Source: Chrysoperla carnea (lineage: Eukaryota; Arthropoda; Insecta; Neuroptera; Chrysopidae). Taken from it: a DNA stretch of 64,000 nt. Every line of letters starts with the position of its first letter. Positions within the stretch are counted from its first letter, which is position 1. Shown piece by piece: positions 46,635 to 59,191 of the stretch. A model generated the notes under the pieces. That model ran no database searches, was not told the origin of the DNA, and saw nothing but the letters and a program-made list of their open reading frames with translations. Location: positions 12,202,983 to 12,266,982 of the forward strand of contig NC_058337.1 of the NCBI RefSeq assembly GCF_905475395.1, written 5' to 3'. Position numbers and translations under genes: made by a program.

Positions 46635-46972
46635 TTTTAAGTCGCATTTCGTTCGAAAGATTTTAATTTTATTTGTCTATATAGCTTTTAGCAATATCTG
46701 TCTATTGTCTTATAGTGGTAACGCACGATACCTGATTTTTTTTCAAAGGCCTTAAAAAATTACTTTTTGTGTTGAAGGTTCCTTCGTAATGAAAACACGC
46801 GCTCATTTCTAATATTTTACATTAAAACTAATGTCGTTTTAAAGAATCGGTATATCTTAGAAATGATGATTCGAAAATGTAACAACAATTTTTGTAGGTA
46901 ATTGATAATTTTAACCTTTAAGTTTTTGTTAATTTAAATGTGCACTTTTTCGGATTAAATTTTTGTCACTAT

Positions 46973-47923
46973 CAGTGACGGATTTAGGCTTGCTGCCGTC
47001 CTAGGTCCCGTTCGATGCGCCGTCCTTTTTGATGGAATAAATTTCATTAATTTTGATCCATTTTTTTATTTTAAAGTAACTTAATTTATTGAACATAATT
47101 TTTTAAATATTACTGATAAACAAGACAGATAAATATATATATAAACTTTAGACAGATAAATAATTCATATTTCTTTTAATATTAATCAATTTGAAAATTT
47201 CTTTTTCCTGGCTTTGGTCCGTGCAAAAATGTCAATTATGCCGTCGTAATTAATTTCTTGGACTAGTTGGGCTTCAATAGACAGTAATGCAAGTGCATTA
47301 AGTCTATCTTGGCCCATGCTTGCGCATAAATAGGTTTTTACCCTTTTAAGAGTAGAAAAAGATCCTTCTCCTGAACAATTTGTTGCCGGAATACTCAAAA
47401 ACATACGGAGAGCAATGTCCACATTCGGATAAACATCTCGAAGATTCCGTGAATGCAATACATTGCATATTTTTTGTGCAGAGCGTACATCTTCCATATT
47501 TGCCAAGGAATCTTTGAGTTGACGATGTAAATGAATGCATTCATTGCCTACCACTCTTTTTCTAATGCGTACCATGCATCATGGGACATACAAATCCTCC
47601 GTATTTTTATTTTACACTAAAAACAAATTGAGAAGTCATTTGGATTAAATAATTTCAAAATGCTCCATACACGTGAGATTAATCTCACTAAAGGAACAGA
47701 AATTAACATCTTACCCACACAGATTGAGAAGTAGATTAATGAATTGGATTATAATATTTTCTATTGAAAATTTTTTATAAAAACTATTCTGAACCAATTT
47801 TTATAATTGATTGTCTTTTCTTTTTTGTGACTCTAAAATTTTGGCATTTCATAAATTTTGCCGCCCTTCAAATTCTGCCGCCCAAGGCCGGGCCTTACGG
47901 GCCTAGGCCTAAATCCATCACTG
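46973..47923 (-). mobile_element. decayed hAT transposon
   Basis: The terminal inverted repeats are CAGTGACGGATTTAGGC at the left and GCCTAAATCCATCACTG at the right, 17 bp with one mismatch. ACTAT flanks both sides (46968-46972 and 47924-47928), a 5-bp direct repeat shorter than the usual 8 bp of hAT elements. Inside is a fragment of hAT transposase on the minus strand. At 951 bp it lacks the catalytic part of a full element (usually over 2.5 kb), so it is an internal-deletion derivative. Confidence 0.88.
47186..47575 (-). pseudogene. hAT transposase, C-terminal dimerisation domain remnant
   Basis: The 129-residue frame contains the hAT family dimerisation region near its middle and end: YPNVDIALRMFLSIPATNCS, then SFSTLKRVKTYL and MGQDRLNALALLSIE, followed by a basic tail. 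In related transposases the segment before SFS usually reads like S-A-E-R. Here it is GEG, so a conserved Arg is lost. The BED finger and the catalytic region are absent. It lies inside the terminal repeats of the host element and cannot encode active transposase. It could be a deletion derivative of a ZMYM1/52-kDa-repressor-like hAT. Confidence 0.88.
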
Positions 47924-47928
47924 ACTAT

Positions 47929-50083
47929 CATTGGAAAAGTTCTCGGTACCTAGGTGATATATGCAGTCCTCAATAACGTACTGTTATAGTTTTAACTGAT
48001 TGCCATTCTTGAAACTTAGTATATGGCTAACTATCACAAATGCTACATTTTTATTCGCAAGACCCCGAAAGTTTTAATTGGATCACTTAAATCACTTAAA
48101 ATTAGTGGACCAACACTCAAAAATAAATTGTTTATTTGTTATTCAAACAAAAAAATAATTCTTCTCATTGTTATCGTCTGTTTATTAGAGTAACATACAA
48201 AATATTCAATTTTAAGAATGTAACGCTAATAAACATTTTCCTTTCTACCGAAACTCAATTTATACCAAAGATCCACCATATTATCATCCTTCGCTGTGCT
48301 CCTTGGGCATTATATATCGATAGCGAATCCTACTGTGTCAAGAATTTCTTGTTTTAAATAACTAGCCACTTAATTTTCCATAGCGGCTTTGATGCTTAAG
48401 AAGTTTTTGTGAGTGAGTTTTATGACGTAATTGATATATCTTCTGAACAAATTTCTAGAGTTGGGTGTACAAACTTGTTCAGAAAAGCTTATAGATTAAT
48501 ATTCATGATGTTGCTAGAAGCCCTATTGGTCCAACTTTTGTATATCCCTCCCCTTCTCCAGCAACAGGTTAATATCAAGTTTTTTAACCAAATAAAGCTA
48601 CCAAAATTAAAAAATTTATAATAATTGAAAACTGAGACTTTAGAATCAAATAATCTGTAATTACTTTATAAAAGACGTTCAAAGATGTTTTTAAGATTTT
48701 GAAAAGTTCCAAAAATTTAATTTATTTGTATTAATTTTCAGCTTTAATAAAAACTTTTCTGGTGTTTTTCCAAACAGTAAACTGTTAATAACTGAAAACC
48801 GGTGAACTTTAGGAAAATATCAAGAAGCTTATTTGACATACAATTACCCAAAAAACCATGAGTGGATTTATTTAATTCAAAAAATTGAGATTTAATTGTT
48901 TCTCAGGAGGGGACGGATATACAAAAATTGGATCAATAGGGCTTCTGACAACTGGAATATTAAATGTATAAGCTTTTCTGAACAAGGATCAATTCGCAAA
49001 ATGAGGTCCACGAATTTTGTACAACCAACTCAATCAAGCGTCTGCTCTATTAGAATCATGTTATCAATGATATTTTGAAGTCACAACAAATCCTGAAATA
49101 GTCTAAAATTTCACAGTACAAAGATATCGTTATTAGCAAACTATTCCTGGCGATTTGTAATTAAGACTGCTTATAGATAGCGATATGAAAATAATAATTA
49201 ACCCACATAAGAGAAAAGTTTGTAGGCTACATAAAAAAAATTTTATAATTTATAATTTTATTCAATTTTTGTTTTAAAATTAGTAAAATTTAAAAAAATT
49301 AAATGGATCTGCATTGACCGAAATATGATTTCCATATGTCTAGTGCAAAATTCTTGAAAAATTTTTAATATCATAATAGAAATATATTTGACAGCATCTG
49401 TTATTATTTTAATTACAGTATTGAACAATAAATAATATAAATTTTATTACATATTATCACGACAAAAATGATTTTTACAATATCTTTATTCGCCTGTTGC
49501 ATTTACATACTTCACTCCGAAATAATAACACTTGATCAATGTGCAAGGTAGTAAGCGGTACAAGTTAACTCGTTTAGTGCACTTAATGTATTTGTCTCCC
49601 TAAAATATTGTAAAAATGGTGCATACTATTCGTTGTGTGCGTAGTCATGGTAGGGACAATAAAATCGATGCCAGCGCTTTAAGTGAAAAATTTTGGAGTT
49701 AAAGGGGGCTGTTATGACTAATTTGCAATTCTTTACATGTTAATGTAATAGAAATGTCAAATTAAAATTATTGAAAAAAACGAATTAATTAAACTTAATG
49801 CATTAAAAATTGTGAAAATAAGAAATCAAATTGAACAAATATTATTTTTCAAATGTAAATTATCATAATTATTTATTTAAATTTGTGAAACAAGAATATT
49901 AAATTTTAAATGTAAGTCTTAAATGCAATCCATACAATTATATACGCAACCATACAATTCTATAATTAGAGTAGTGTATCGTTACCATGGAAACGAAACT
50001 CACGCACGGAGCGAATATCAACACCAAAAGGAAGTATGTGTACACATGCTTTTAGTGTTTTAGTATTGAAAACTGGGAGTTGC
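47929..50083. other. AT-rich intergenic stretch
   Basis: No gene is supportable. The plus-strand frames at 48136, 48409 and 48896 are short and without recognisable domains. GTTACCATGGAAAC at 49981-49994 matches the RFX X-box consensus but no coding start follows nearby. Confidence 0.4.
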
Positions 50084-50340
50084 AACTCGCCAACTGGCGA
50101 TAATAATTTGTACTATTTAAAATCAGAAGACCTGAATTCAGTAGTTACAATTTCAACCAGCAGGTGGTAATACTTGTGCTTACCATTTTTTAAGGGTCAA
50201 TAAAAATATTCAAATTCAAATCAGATAAATTCTGCCAACTGACGATAAAAATTTGTACAATAAAACAGGCAGTGGATCGTTTTTTAGTAGTTTCAAGTTA
50301 GACCACCTGATTATTTACCATTTATCAACACATACATGGT
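50084..50340. repeat. CGCCAACTGGCG repeat, copy 2
   Basis: AACTCGCCAACTGGCGATAA is followed by the same motif order as at 21771-21965, but with an extra block of about 48 bp (GAATTCAGTAGTTACAATTT and onward) between the two sub-units. The second core has diverged to TGCCAACTGACG. Confidence 0.75.
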
Positions 50341-53300
50341 CAAATAAACTATTGTTTTTAATTCTAATGTACAAACGCGAGGTATTCGCGTAGTCAAACT
50401 TTTGCATTCTCGTATTAGGTTCTGTATAATACTATCTCTCTTCAACCACTTATACTCTAAAAATATAATTAATTCTGATGAAATTTAAACTATGAACTCA
50501 AATTTGTCTACAATGTTACATTTCTCATTTCAAAACTGTTTGAAGGATAGATGAGAGTTTACGGCTAGTACTTGCGTAAAAAGTCTCTCAATGACCAACA
50601 ACATTTGGATCGATTTATTTGAAATACTCTACAATCTTTCTAAAATACTCAACAATCTTTCATTTAGAATTTTTTTCCCATTTTCTGACTAAGAAAAACA
50701 AAACATCAACAAAACAAAACAAAAATTAAGAATATTTTCGTTTTTAACATCTGTTTACTTGCTGATAAAACATTTAAACTTCATGAGAAAATTATTTTAT
50801 CTTTTCCGCTTACTCTTACTTTAAGAGACAAATGCTTTAAGATGTTCAAATGTTTTTCATTCGTCTACAGCTCAAAAGCTATGAGCTAGGCAAATGGAAA
50901 CTTTTCGCTTTGATATTCTAGCCTGTGTATTTTTTTTGTGTGTACTGAAGTATACTATTTTTTTTCGAATACGGGATTAATTATCTCTTTGTGATTGATT
51001 TTTATAATTGTATTGCCTATTGAAAAAGTAAAAAAATTGAAAACGTGGCTTCTTACTGCCATTTCCACGGGAAAAAGGGCAGAAAGATAAAACTAATCCT
51101 GACTGAGTATATAGTATATTACGGCCCTTGTTCCGAAAATGGGAATTCATGGCGTATGTGATATCGAGGCAGAGCCGAAGCCGATGTTTTATATCACTCA
51201 CGCCAGGGCATCCAACATTCTGGTCGTGGATTGTATACTATTTTCCTTAACTCCTAGTTGACGGTCCAGCAATCGTTTAAATAATGATTGAAAGTGTACA
51301 TAAAAATTATTTTATACTTCATACAAATTATTAAAAAATTTAAAAAAAAATTTTTTTCGGTGTAATAACAATGTTACTATAGATTTTAAAATTATAAGAT
51401 TGATATAAAAAAAATTCAAAATTCAAGTTCTCGCTTGCGGTATGTTGTGACTACTATATTTACTATAATAATATTTAACCAGATTACTTTTTAAAGCTAT
51501 TTTTTTAATAATAAATATTTTATCTTCGCCCGTAAAATAAGGACATCTTAGCCCACTTATTTTGCGTGTAATATATTACCGCTAGCGTTTTTTTATCTCA
51601 CTGCTTTTCAAACAATCAAATTATTTCAATATTGTCTTTGCTAAGGAAACAAAGCGTTTTCACCCAGATGATAGATTAAAACATTATTAATTTTAAACAT
51701 TATTATTTTTTATTTTCACATTTTAGTCACAAAAGTTTGCTATTTCTGGAGCTAAATGCGGCCGTTCTTTTCGGAAGGGGATAAAAAAAACTCCTTTTTT
51801 GTACGTTTTCGAAGTTCAGAACTAAATAAGGAATACCTTTTTTCGCATAGAAGACTGCATCAAACAATCAAAATGGTTGATCTTTTGACAATCACCAGCT
51901 TTCGAGAGCCCGTTGATGATCCATACTTGAAGCTGACTGGCTTCCTGCTTAAGTATAAATTTACTAAGGAACTTGTTCCTTTTTCCCTTTTGTAATTTTT
52001 AACACATTTATGATTTAAGATGTTCGATATATATAAATACATATATAGAGAGAGTAATCTAGGTTGTACCTATTTAGCTAGGCCTACAACAATTTTTTAG
52101 TTATTCGATTATCTATGTGAAAATTTGTATTTGGTGATTTATTCTTTCGAAAAGTAATGAACTTTTCTATTTAGATAAGAACTCAATCCCATAAAGTGCT
52201 TTTATTGCTTTTGTTGAAGGATTTGTTTTTAAGCAAAATTGATACTTTTTTTATGAAGATCAACTTTCTAGTTTAAAGCGTTATTCTTCCTTTTACCGTT
52301 TATAGGATCTAAATTGGCTATTAAAAAACCCGAAGAGTTAGGTGTTCCATCTGATGTAGAAAATTATGCCTCCCATCAAACTCTGCAACTTTAGTTTCAG
52401 TTATTTTTTTATTGGTTAACTACAAAACGGGATACTGGTGTGTAAATTAAAATGGCCCACCTGTATACATTTCCTTGAATAGGCAATATTCATGAAATTT
52501 AAATTTGGTTCAAATTTTTTTTCCGTTACTTTATTGTCTGGGCATTTGAACTAAACCATTATTTCAGTAATTAATATCTTTTTAATTACTTAAAATTAAT
52601 TAATAAAAGTACAAATTCAGTGAGAGAAATTTAAATTTCTGAAACGAAAATTCAAATTTTAAAACTGACGTGACGTCATAGTACGTGGTCTGTTAGACTT
52701 GTTGACATACTGTATGATATTAATTACTTATATTTTGTATGGTATTACCATGGATATATACTATAATTACTACATACTTGGGTATTACACTTGTAGTAAT
52801 CAGTGCATTAAACTGTCACCAAGTGACCAATCACATATTAATACGTCATCAGCAGAGAGCTCCAAAGAGACTGCGTTTAAACATCTCAAAATTATTATCT
52901 AATTTAAATATATTTTTACATTTAATTACAGCATTTTTAAACAGTATTTATATTTTTTTATCCATGTTATAACGGTGTAAACAATGAATTAAAAATATAA
53001 AAAAATACATGAATATTCCCTACTATTGTAATTACGAATAATAAAGCCGAAAAAATAAATAAATAAAATAATTAAAACATAAATAAAAATATAATTTCAT
53101 TTTTTAACTTCAACTCGCCATTGCAAATCAATACAGTAATAACCCGACCTTAACAACCTTCCTATAAATGAATCAAGATATAATAAAAGAGAACTTGATT
53201 CAGTTTAACATTTACCGACAGAAACAAAAGTAAAATTTTCAACTTATAATGTACATAGGTACATATTTTACACAGAATATTATCTTTATTCAATGTTGTT

Positions 53301-53476
53301 GAAAATATTACCAACAATTTCAATATAATGCAATTCACAATAATCAAATAATATAATGTATTTATTGAAAGTTCATAGTCATTTTATTTTACAACATTTT
53401 AATAGTTCTTGCATACTTACAGACTGTTATTAAAATATTGTACGAAGACAAGGAAGAGTAAGTATTTGAAAAAAAA
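50341..53476. other. AT-rich intergenic stretch with weak ORFs
   Basis: Frames at 51756-51995 (79 codons; ends EPVDDPYLKLTGFLLKYKF...) and 52739-52972 (77 codons, partly hydrophobic) are the most protein-like but match nothing I recognise and lack gene context. The remainder is low-complexity. Confidence 0.35.
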
Positions 53477-54035
53477 CAAGTGAAAACAAACAATTGACTG
53501 AGTTTATTGTTGAAATACCATGTATAGTCAGTGTTGATTTCTTTATCACATTACATATACAAACATGTGACACATACATAACTGATAATCAAGTATAGTA
53601 CATATTATAAAATTTCCGCCTAATTGGCGCCCTCACGGGTAAACAGTGATGTTTACGAAAAAATGTTTCAAACAAAAGTTGTTTAATATTATATAAGGAA
53701 CAATTTTTACATTTAAACTTTTGTTCTATCTCTAACGGCTTACAAGATGGGTCCTACGGACTCAAGACCCAATTGACCTATGATGCTCATTTACGAACTC
53801 GACCTCACTTTTTACGTCCTGAGTACGCTGTAAAAATTTCAGCTCGATATCTTTTTTGGTTTTTGAGTTATCGTGTCCACAGACGGACGGACGGACGGAC
53901 AGCCGGAAATGGACTAATTAGGTGATTTAGTGAACACTTATGACAAAATTTTTTTCCTAGCATCATTATTTTTAAGCGTTACAAACTTGGGACTAAACTT
54001 ATAATACTATGTATATTTCATATATACATGGTATA
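53477..54035 (-). mobile_element. HINE-like family, full copy (copy 8)
   Basis: The copy runs from CAAGTGAAAACAAACAATTG to TATATACATGGTATA and keeps all blocks. They are the stem-loop (here GAGTTTATTGTT, which weakens it), the ATACCATGTATAGTC inverted motif, GGCGCCCTCACGGGTAAACA, and four GGAC units. It is 559 bp and flanked by A/T runs. Confidence 0.9.
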
Positions 54036-54234
54036 AAAAACTTAACAATGTAATGTAAACTGCATATTCGTTTAGCACATGGAAACCGGACCAGAGTATC
54101 TCAAACTGAGTTGGTCAAACCATACCATCAATCGGACGCGTTATACCCAGGGGTACGAGTTTGATTACCGCCGTCACATCAAAAACTAATTAAAATAGCG
54201 AAAAATTTGTAACAGAATAGGGATTATACCCTAC

Positions 54235-54268
54235 GTATGCACCACGTGAAAGTGCACGTGGTGCATAC
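54235..54268. repeat. perfect 14-bp stem with two CACGTG boxes
   Basis: GTATGCACCACGTG, a six-base spacer AAAGTG, then CACGTGGTGCATAC. The stem is perfect over 14 bp and each arm carries the E-box CACGTG. No gene start or poly-T follows, so a promoter or terminator role is not supported. Confidence 0.8.
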
Positions 54269-56003
54269 GATACGATACCGATGTTCACAATAAACCAACC
54301 AATGGATCAAGAAAAGGTTCTTGTAATACACAATTATTTACCTACGTTGCATTAACAAATGATGGTACAGACCGCTATGGGTCTTACCCTCATAACAATT
54401 TCTTCTAACTTTATTTTTGGTGTTCAGATCTGGACATTTACTATTTTTGTTAATCGCTTGCAAATATCTTTCAGTGTTGGAAACTCTATATCTCCATAAT
54501 TACAACAGAATCCGTGAATGCAGAAATAAAATCTGAGTGGTTTAGCAGATTGATCGAAAAAACATCTCGCAGGTTAAAGCCCAACTCCCCAACTCCCCGG
54601 TGGTTTATCCTTTGGCCGCAAAACAAACAAGACTTAAAAAGTTGAACTAAATCGACCACTACAGATTAAGTTCAACTACTTGACCATTTTTGTAAAATTT
54701 TACATGTGTAAACAAAACTAAAATATGTAAAGCTGAAACTTGAGACTTGATATAAGCCTTTTAAGTTTATAGTTAACCTCCCGGGTTTTCTCAAAAACCA
54801 TCATTTATGTTTAGGTCCAACTTTCCGAAGGCTAATCCTTCGGGATCTGATCGCCCTTTTATACAGAATTCTCAAATTTAACCTAAGCCGGATAATGCAA
54901 AGCTGAAATTTTGGAGTCTTGATTTTTCTTTAAAATTGTTTTTAATCTTTATATTCAACTCTTTAAGAGTTTATTTGTCGATCTTAAACAGCCACTCTCT
55001 TCCAAATTTTATAATTATTTTATAAATATGTAAGGTATTTGAGACCAAAGGAAATAAGTCTCACGGACGTTAGACTGAAAATGTAAAGGGAGTTTTTTTT
55101 TGCCTATTTTCAAAGCCTTGCAATTGCTAGCTTTTTTTGTAAAAAAAAGTTTTCTAAATTTTGATTCGATTTTTCTCTCCAAAGAATAAAGAGCGGGGAG
55201 ACTTATAGAGAGTGAAAACCACAAATAATCGATTATGTTTAAAATTTGTATCTCTCGGTTTTGCTTATAGAAGTGGGAGGGTGTTTGCTGCTAAAGTCTT
55301 TCGATAGTTGAACTTGAACTTAGAGGGTGCTTTTTGACCAACTCTCCTTGGTTTTAGATTTGTATCTCTCGGTTTTAATTATATTTGTGGAATTCTGCAT
55401 GATTGGGGTGTGGGAGATTAGTGGAAATAAGATTAGTATCCGTTAGCGATATTGAAGTGATTGATGGCCTAATCATTTACCACTTAACAGAATGGCAGCA
55501 AAACATAGTTACTTATAAGAGATTTTATACAGTCTACTTTTATACAGCAGGCATAGTTTTGACTACTAATTTATTTGGTAATTCGAATACGACGTCCCGA
55601 GTTATTTCGAAAGACACTTATTCATATATAAATGTTAAGAAATTATTGCACGGATTTTAAAAAATTCATAATTATTTCGATAAGAAGGGATTAACTATTT
55701 TACGATAAAACTGTAGATTTATAACATTTGATTTACTTTTGGCTAAAATGCATTATAATAATTTATGATTATAATAACAATAACACAATTGTTACAATCT
55801 CTTGTGTACCACCTGAAGCGATAGATCACTATTTACTTTATAATTCACTTAAAATACTAAGAGTACAATATGTGTATATGTATAATAACTGACAACTTAA
55901 CCGTTGAGAAACCAACAGCGCAATCATAATGTAATGTTTAATACTATCATTTATTGGATGTGATTTTGACAGTTTGTAATATTGACAGGTAAACAAGCGT
56001 TTT
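54269..56003. other. intergenic stretch, no gene recognised
   Basis: GTATCTCTCGGTTTT occurs twice (near 55246 and 55362), separated by about 116 bp, which suggests a degenerate duplication. The 85-codon frame at 55403-55660 has no recognisable domain. Confidence 0.4.
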
Positions 56004-56528
56004 TATACCATGCATATATATAATATGCAAGGTATACTAAGTTTAGTCCCAAGTTTGTAACGCTTAAAAATATTGATGCTACCAACAAAATTTTGGTATA
56101 GGTGTTCATAAACTCACCTAATTAGCCCATTTCCGGTTGTCCGTCCGTCTGTGGGCACGATAACTCAAAAACGAAAAAAGCTGAAATTTTTACAGCGTAC
56201 TCAGGACGTAAAAAGTGAGGTCGAGTTCGTAAATGAGCAACATAGGTCAATTGGGTCTTGACCTATGGGTCCTTAGGACCCATCTTGTAAACCGTTAGAG
56301 ATAGAACAAAATTTTAAATATAAAAAATGTTCCTTATAAAAAAATAAACAACTTTTGTTTGAAGCCTTTATTCGTAAACAGCACTGTTTACCCGTGAGGG
56401 CGCAAATTAGGCGTAAATTGTATAGTATGTATTATATAAATTGTATATGTATGTGCAATGTGAGTAATCAACACTATTTATGCATGGTATTTCAACAGTT
56501 AATTCAGTCAATTGTTTGTTTTCACTTG
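56004..56528 (+). mobile_element. HINE-like family, full copy (copy 9)
   Basis: The left end is TATACCATGCATATATATAA, showing the same ATACCATGCATA that occurs inverted inside the right end (TATGCATGGTATTT). The microsatellite is short (GTCCGTCCGTCTGTGGG). The right stem-loop (AACAGTTAATTCAGTCAATTG) has one mismatch. It ends CACTTG. Confidence 0.9.
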
Positions 56529-58680
56529 CTTTTACATCGATCCAACCAAATTTAGAACTAAAGTAGAAGAATCAGAAATCTTCGACAGAGAGCTAAGTAT
56601 CATGAATCATGAAGGATGAATCATTATATAAGTGCGTGCTTTTTCAAAGTTTAAAAAAGGGAAAACTTACGAAGCCAGAATTACCAAAGAAAATAAATCT
56701 AAGGGACCAGTGGTTACCTCCTCAAATCGACAAAGAATCGAGAGATATCGAGTTAAATTGGCGGATTATAGGTCACCCAAATTAAGGTAACTCGTGGAAA
56801 ACTGATAAACCAATTGAAATCAAGCAGTTAACCACACAAGCAATTTATTTATATAAGGCTTTAACAAAATATAAGAGAAAAAGATACTACCACTATTTCA
56901 CCGTCAACGTTATCCCGAATAAATAGTTATCCCGAATAAATCAGCTTCATCTTGAAGACACCAAGACACTAACTTGAAAATACAAAAGTTAGCGCCGAGA
57001 TGCTCCCAATTAGTCAATTTGACTGTTCCTCAACAATGGAAGAGGGCGAATCAGAAAGCTTATTGGACGTGCAAAGTACCACAATTGTCAAATGATTACG
57101 AATAACATAATTAAATTAAGCCCAGCTCATGGATTTGTACTTTTATCTTTCTTGAGTTACCTGAAAAATTTCCAACACAAAATAAAATGCCCCATGTGAA
57201 ACATAGCTATAGCTATGTGGGTGATGATGATTGTCTAATATTGGTATTGTATTATATGCACTCAACAGAGCGATTTCTGGTAGGGCGAAGAAATCTGTAA
57301 TACTCTCATATTTTAACAAAAATAACTCACAAACTTATCCATTAAATGAGACTGCTGTCCGTGTCGATCTTGTCTATTTGACATTAGGAAGAAAATTTGG
57401 ACAACAAAGCGTACAAATTGAGTCTGAATTTCTTAGACATTCTACACAATTCACCATAAATCCCAAATTATCCCGGATAGTTAGGCAACACATATTTAAT
57501 CGAAAGTATAGGATGTATTTTCCTGTAAAACGACATTGAATCATCAGAGATATTTAGGTTTTATAACTATAGACTATGATTTTATTTATCATTAGCATAA
57601 TTGTATGGAAATAAATTTGACCTAATAATTTATTAAGAATCTTAAATACCATATTTACCACAGATTGTGTTGAGCTTCAATCTACTAAATTTTGTACTTG
57701 TATTTTAACTTCCTTGTAAAACTTAGGGAGTTCTTGTAAAAATAAAAGAAGCATTTAAAAAGGATAAAAGAAGATAAATAAAGGAAGGTAAAAATAAAAG
57801 AAGAAAATAAAAGAATCGCGAAAAAATTGTGTGTCGTTTTTTGAACGGAAATATTATATAAAACGCATATCGCTTTGCAATTTTCAAATTTTAATAGAAA
57901 TACTCAATTTAATTACCCGGACTCCATTTTGACTAATTTATAAGCATGTAAAGAAGAACACATTGTCCAAATTATTATTATTATCCACAGATTTAGACAC
58001 TTGTATCTATTGTAAGAGTAGGAACTGCAAAGTACATTCAAGAAAATGATATAAATGAGATATCTATAAATGTTGATCGGACATCCCGTTGACCTAATGA
58101 CCCTATATCATAAGAATCATAATTGTATTGAAAACAATAGTGAATTCAACATACGTATTCAATCCATGATTATTGCATAAACGTACAAAATCATTGATGC
58201 ACAATCAATTACCTTTAAGTATGAACAATTATATTTATAAAACACAAGCAGAGATCGATAATTATAAAGATTTTTAACTGAAAGCATATTTTTATTTGAC
58301 AAGCTGCTATGTGTATGTGTGGAATACTCAAGAAGCATAATGCTATTACAGTATCCTTGCCGAAATGCTATATAGTAAATTGCAGTTTTTAGAGGAAGCC
58401 CAAATTTTTGGTTACGGTTTGGATGGTCAAAGATAAGTTTAAATTTGAAAAGGCGGAATGCTACCTTCTGGGGAACGTAGCCATCTTGGTTTGAAAGAGT
58501 GATTATTTAAACATTTTCGGCGAGAGGAATGGAAAAAAAAGTCTTCATAAAAGTTATAGACAGCATAACAAGCAATAACATTTTCTAAAAGAAAAAAAGA
58601 AATCTGAAGGTTTGTGAACCAATTACTCATAACTTCACTATATACCAATTTTGAAATCGACAACAAAAGTCATAATTTAA
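56529..58680. other. intergenic stretch with an unassigned 102-codon frame
   Basis: The plus frame 57231-57539 has a fairly protein-like sequence (RVDLVYLTLGRKFGQQSVQI) and a basic C-terminus, yet I recognise no family and upstream frames are broken. It could be a remnant of a mobile element ORF. An 18-bp perfect palindrome, ACATAGCTATAGCTATGT, lies just before it at 57201-57218. The rest is A-rich low-complexity, for example GAAG/AAAAG repeats at 57730-57830. Confidence 0.35.
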
Positions 58681-59191
58681 CAAGTGAAAACAAACAATTG
58701 ACTGAGTTAATTGTTGAAATACCATGCATAGTCAGTGTTGATTTCTTTATCACATTACACATACAATCATGTGACACATACATAACTGATAATCAAGTAT
58801 AGTACATATTATAAAATTTCCGCCTAATTGGCGCCCTCACGGGTAAACAGTGATGTTTACGAAAAAATGTTTCAAACAAAAGTTGTTTATTTTTTGATAA
58901 GGAACATTTTACATTTAAACTTTTGTTCTATTTCTATCTACAATGCTCATTTACGATCTTGACCTCACTTTTTACGTCCTGAGTACGCTGTAAAAATTTC
59001 AGCTCGATATCTTTTTTCGTTTTTGAGTTATCGTGTCCACAGACGGACGGACGGACAACCGGAAATGGACTAATTAGGTGATTTTATGAACACCTATGAC
59101 AAAATTTTTTTCCTAGCATTATTATTTTTAAGCGTTACAAACTTAGGACTAAACTTAATATACTATGTATATTTCATATATACATGGTATA
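58681..59191 (-). mobile_element. HINE-like family, full copy (copy 10)
   Basis: It runs from CAAGTGAAAACAAACAATTG to TATATACATGGTATA. A deletion removes the block between TTCTATTTCTA and CAATGCTCATTTACG (the GGGTCCTACGGA segment). The microsatellite has three GGAC units. Confidence 0.9.

Noticed and set aside
52739..52972. 77-codon hydrophobic frame as a membrane protein
   Set aside because: AT-rich DNA commonly yields Ile/Leu/Phe frames. An overlapping frame exists and no family matches.
57231..57539. 102-codon frame, fairly protein-like
   Set aside because: No family is recognised, upstream frames are broken, and there is no splice or promoter support. It is kept only as a note.
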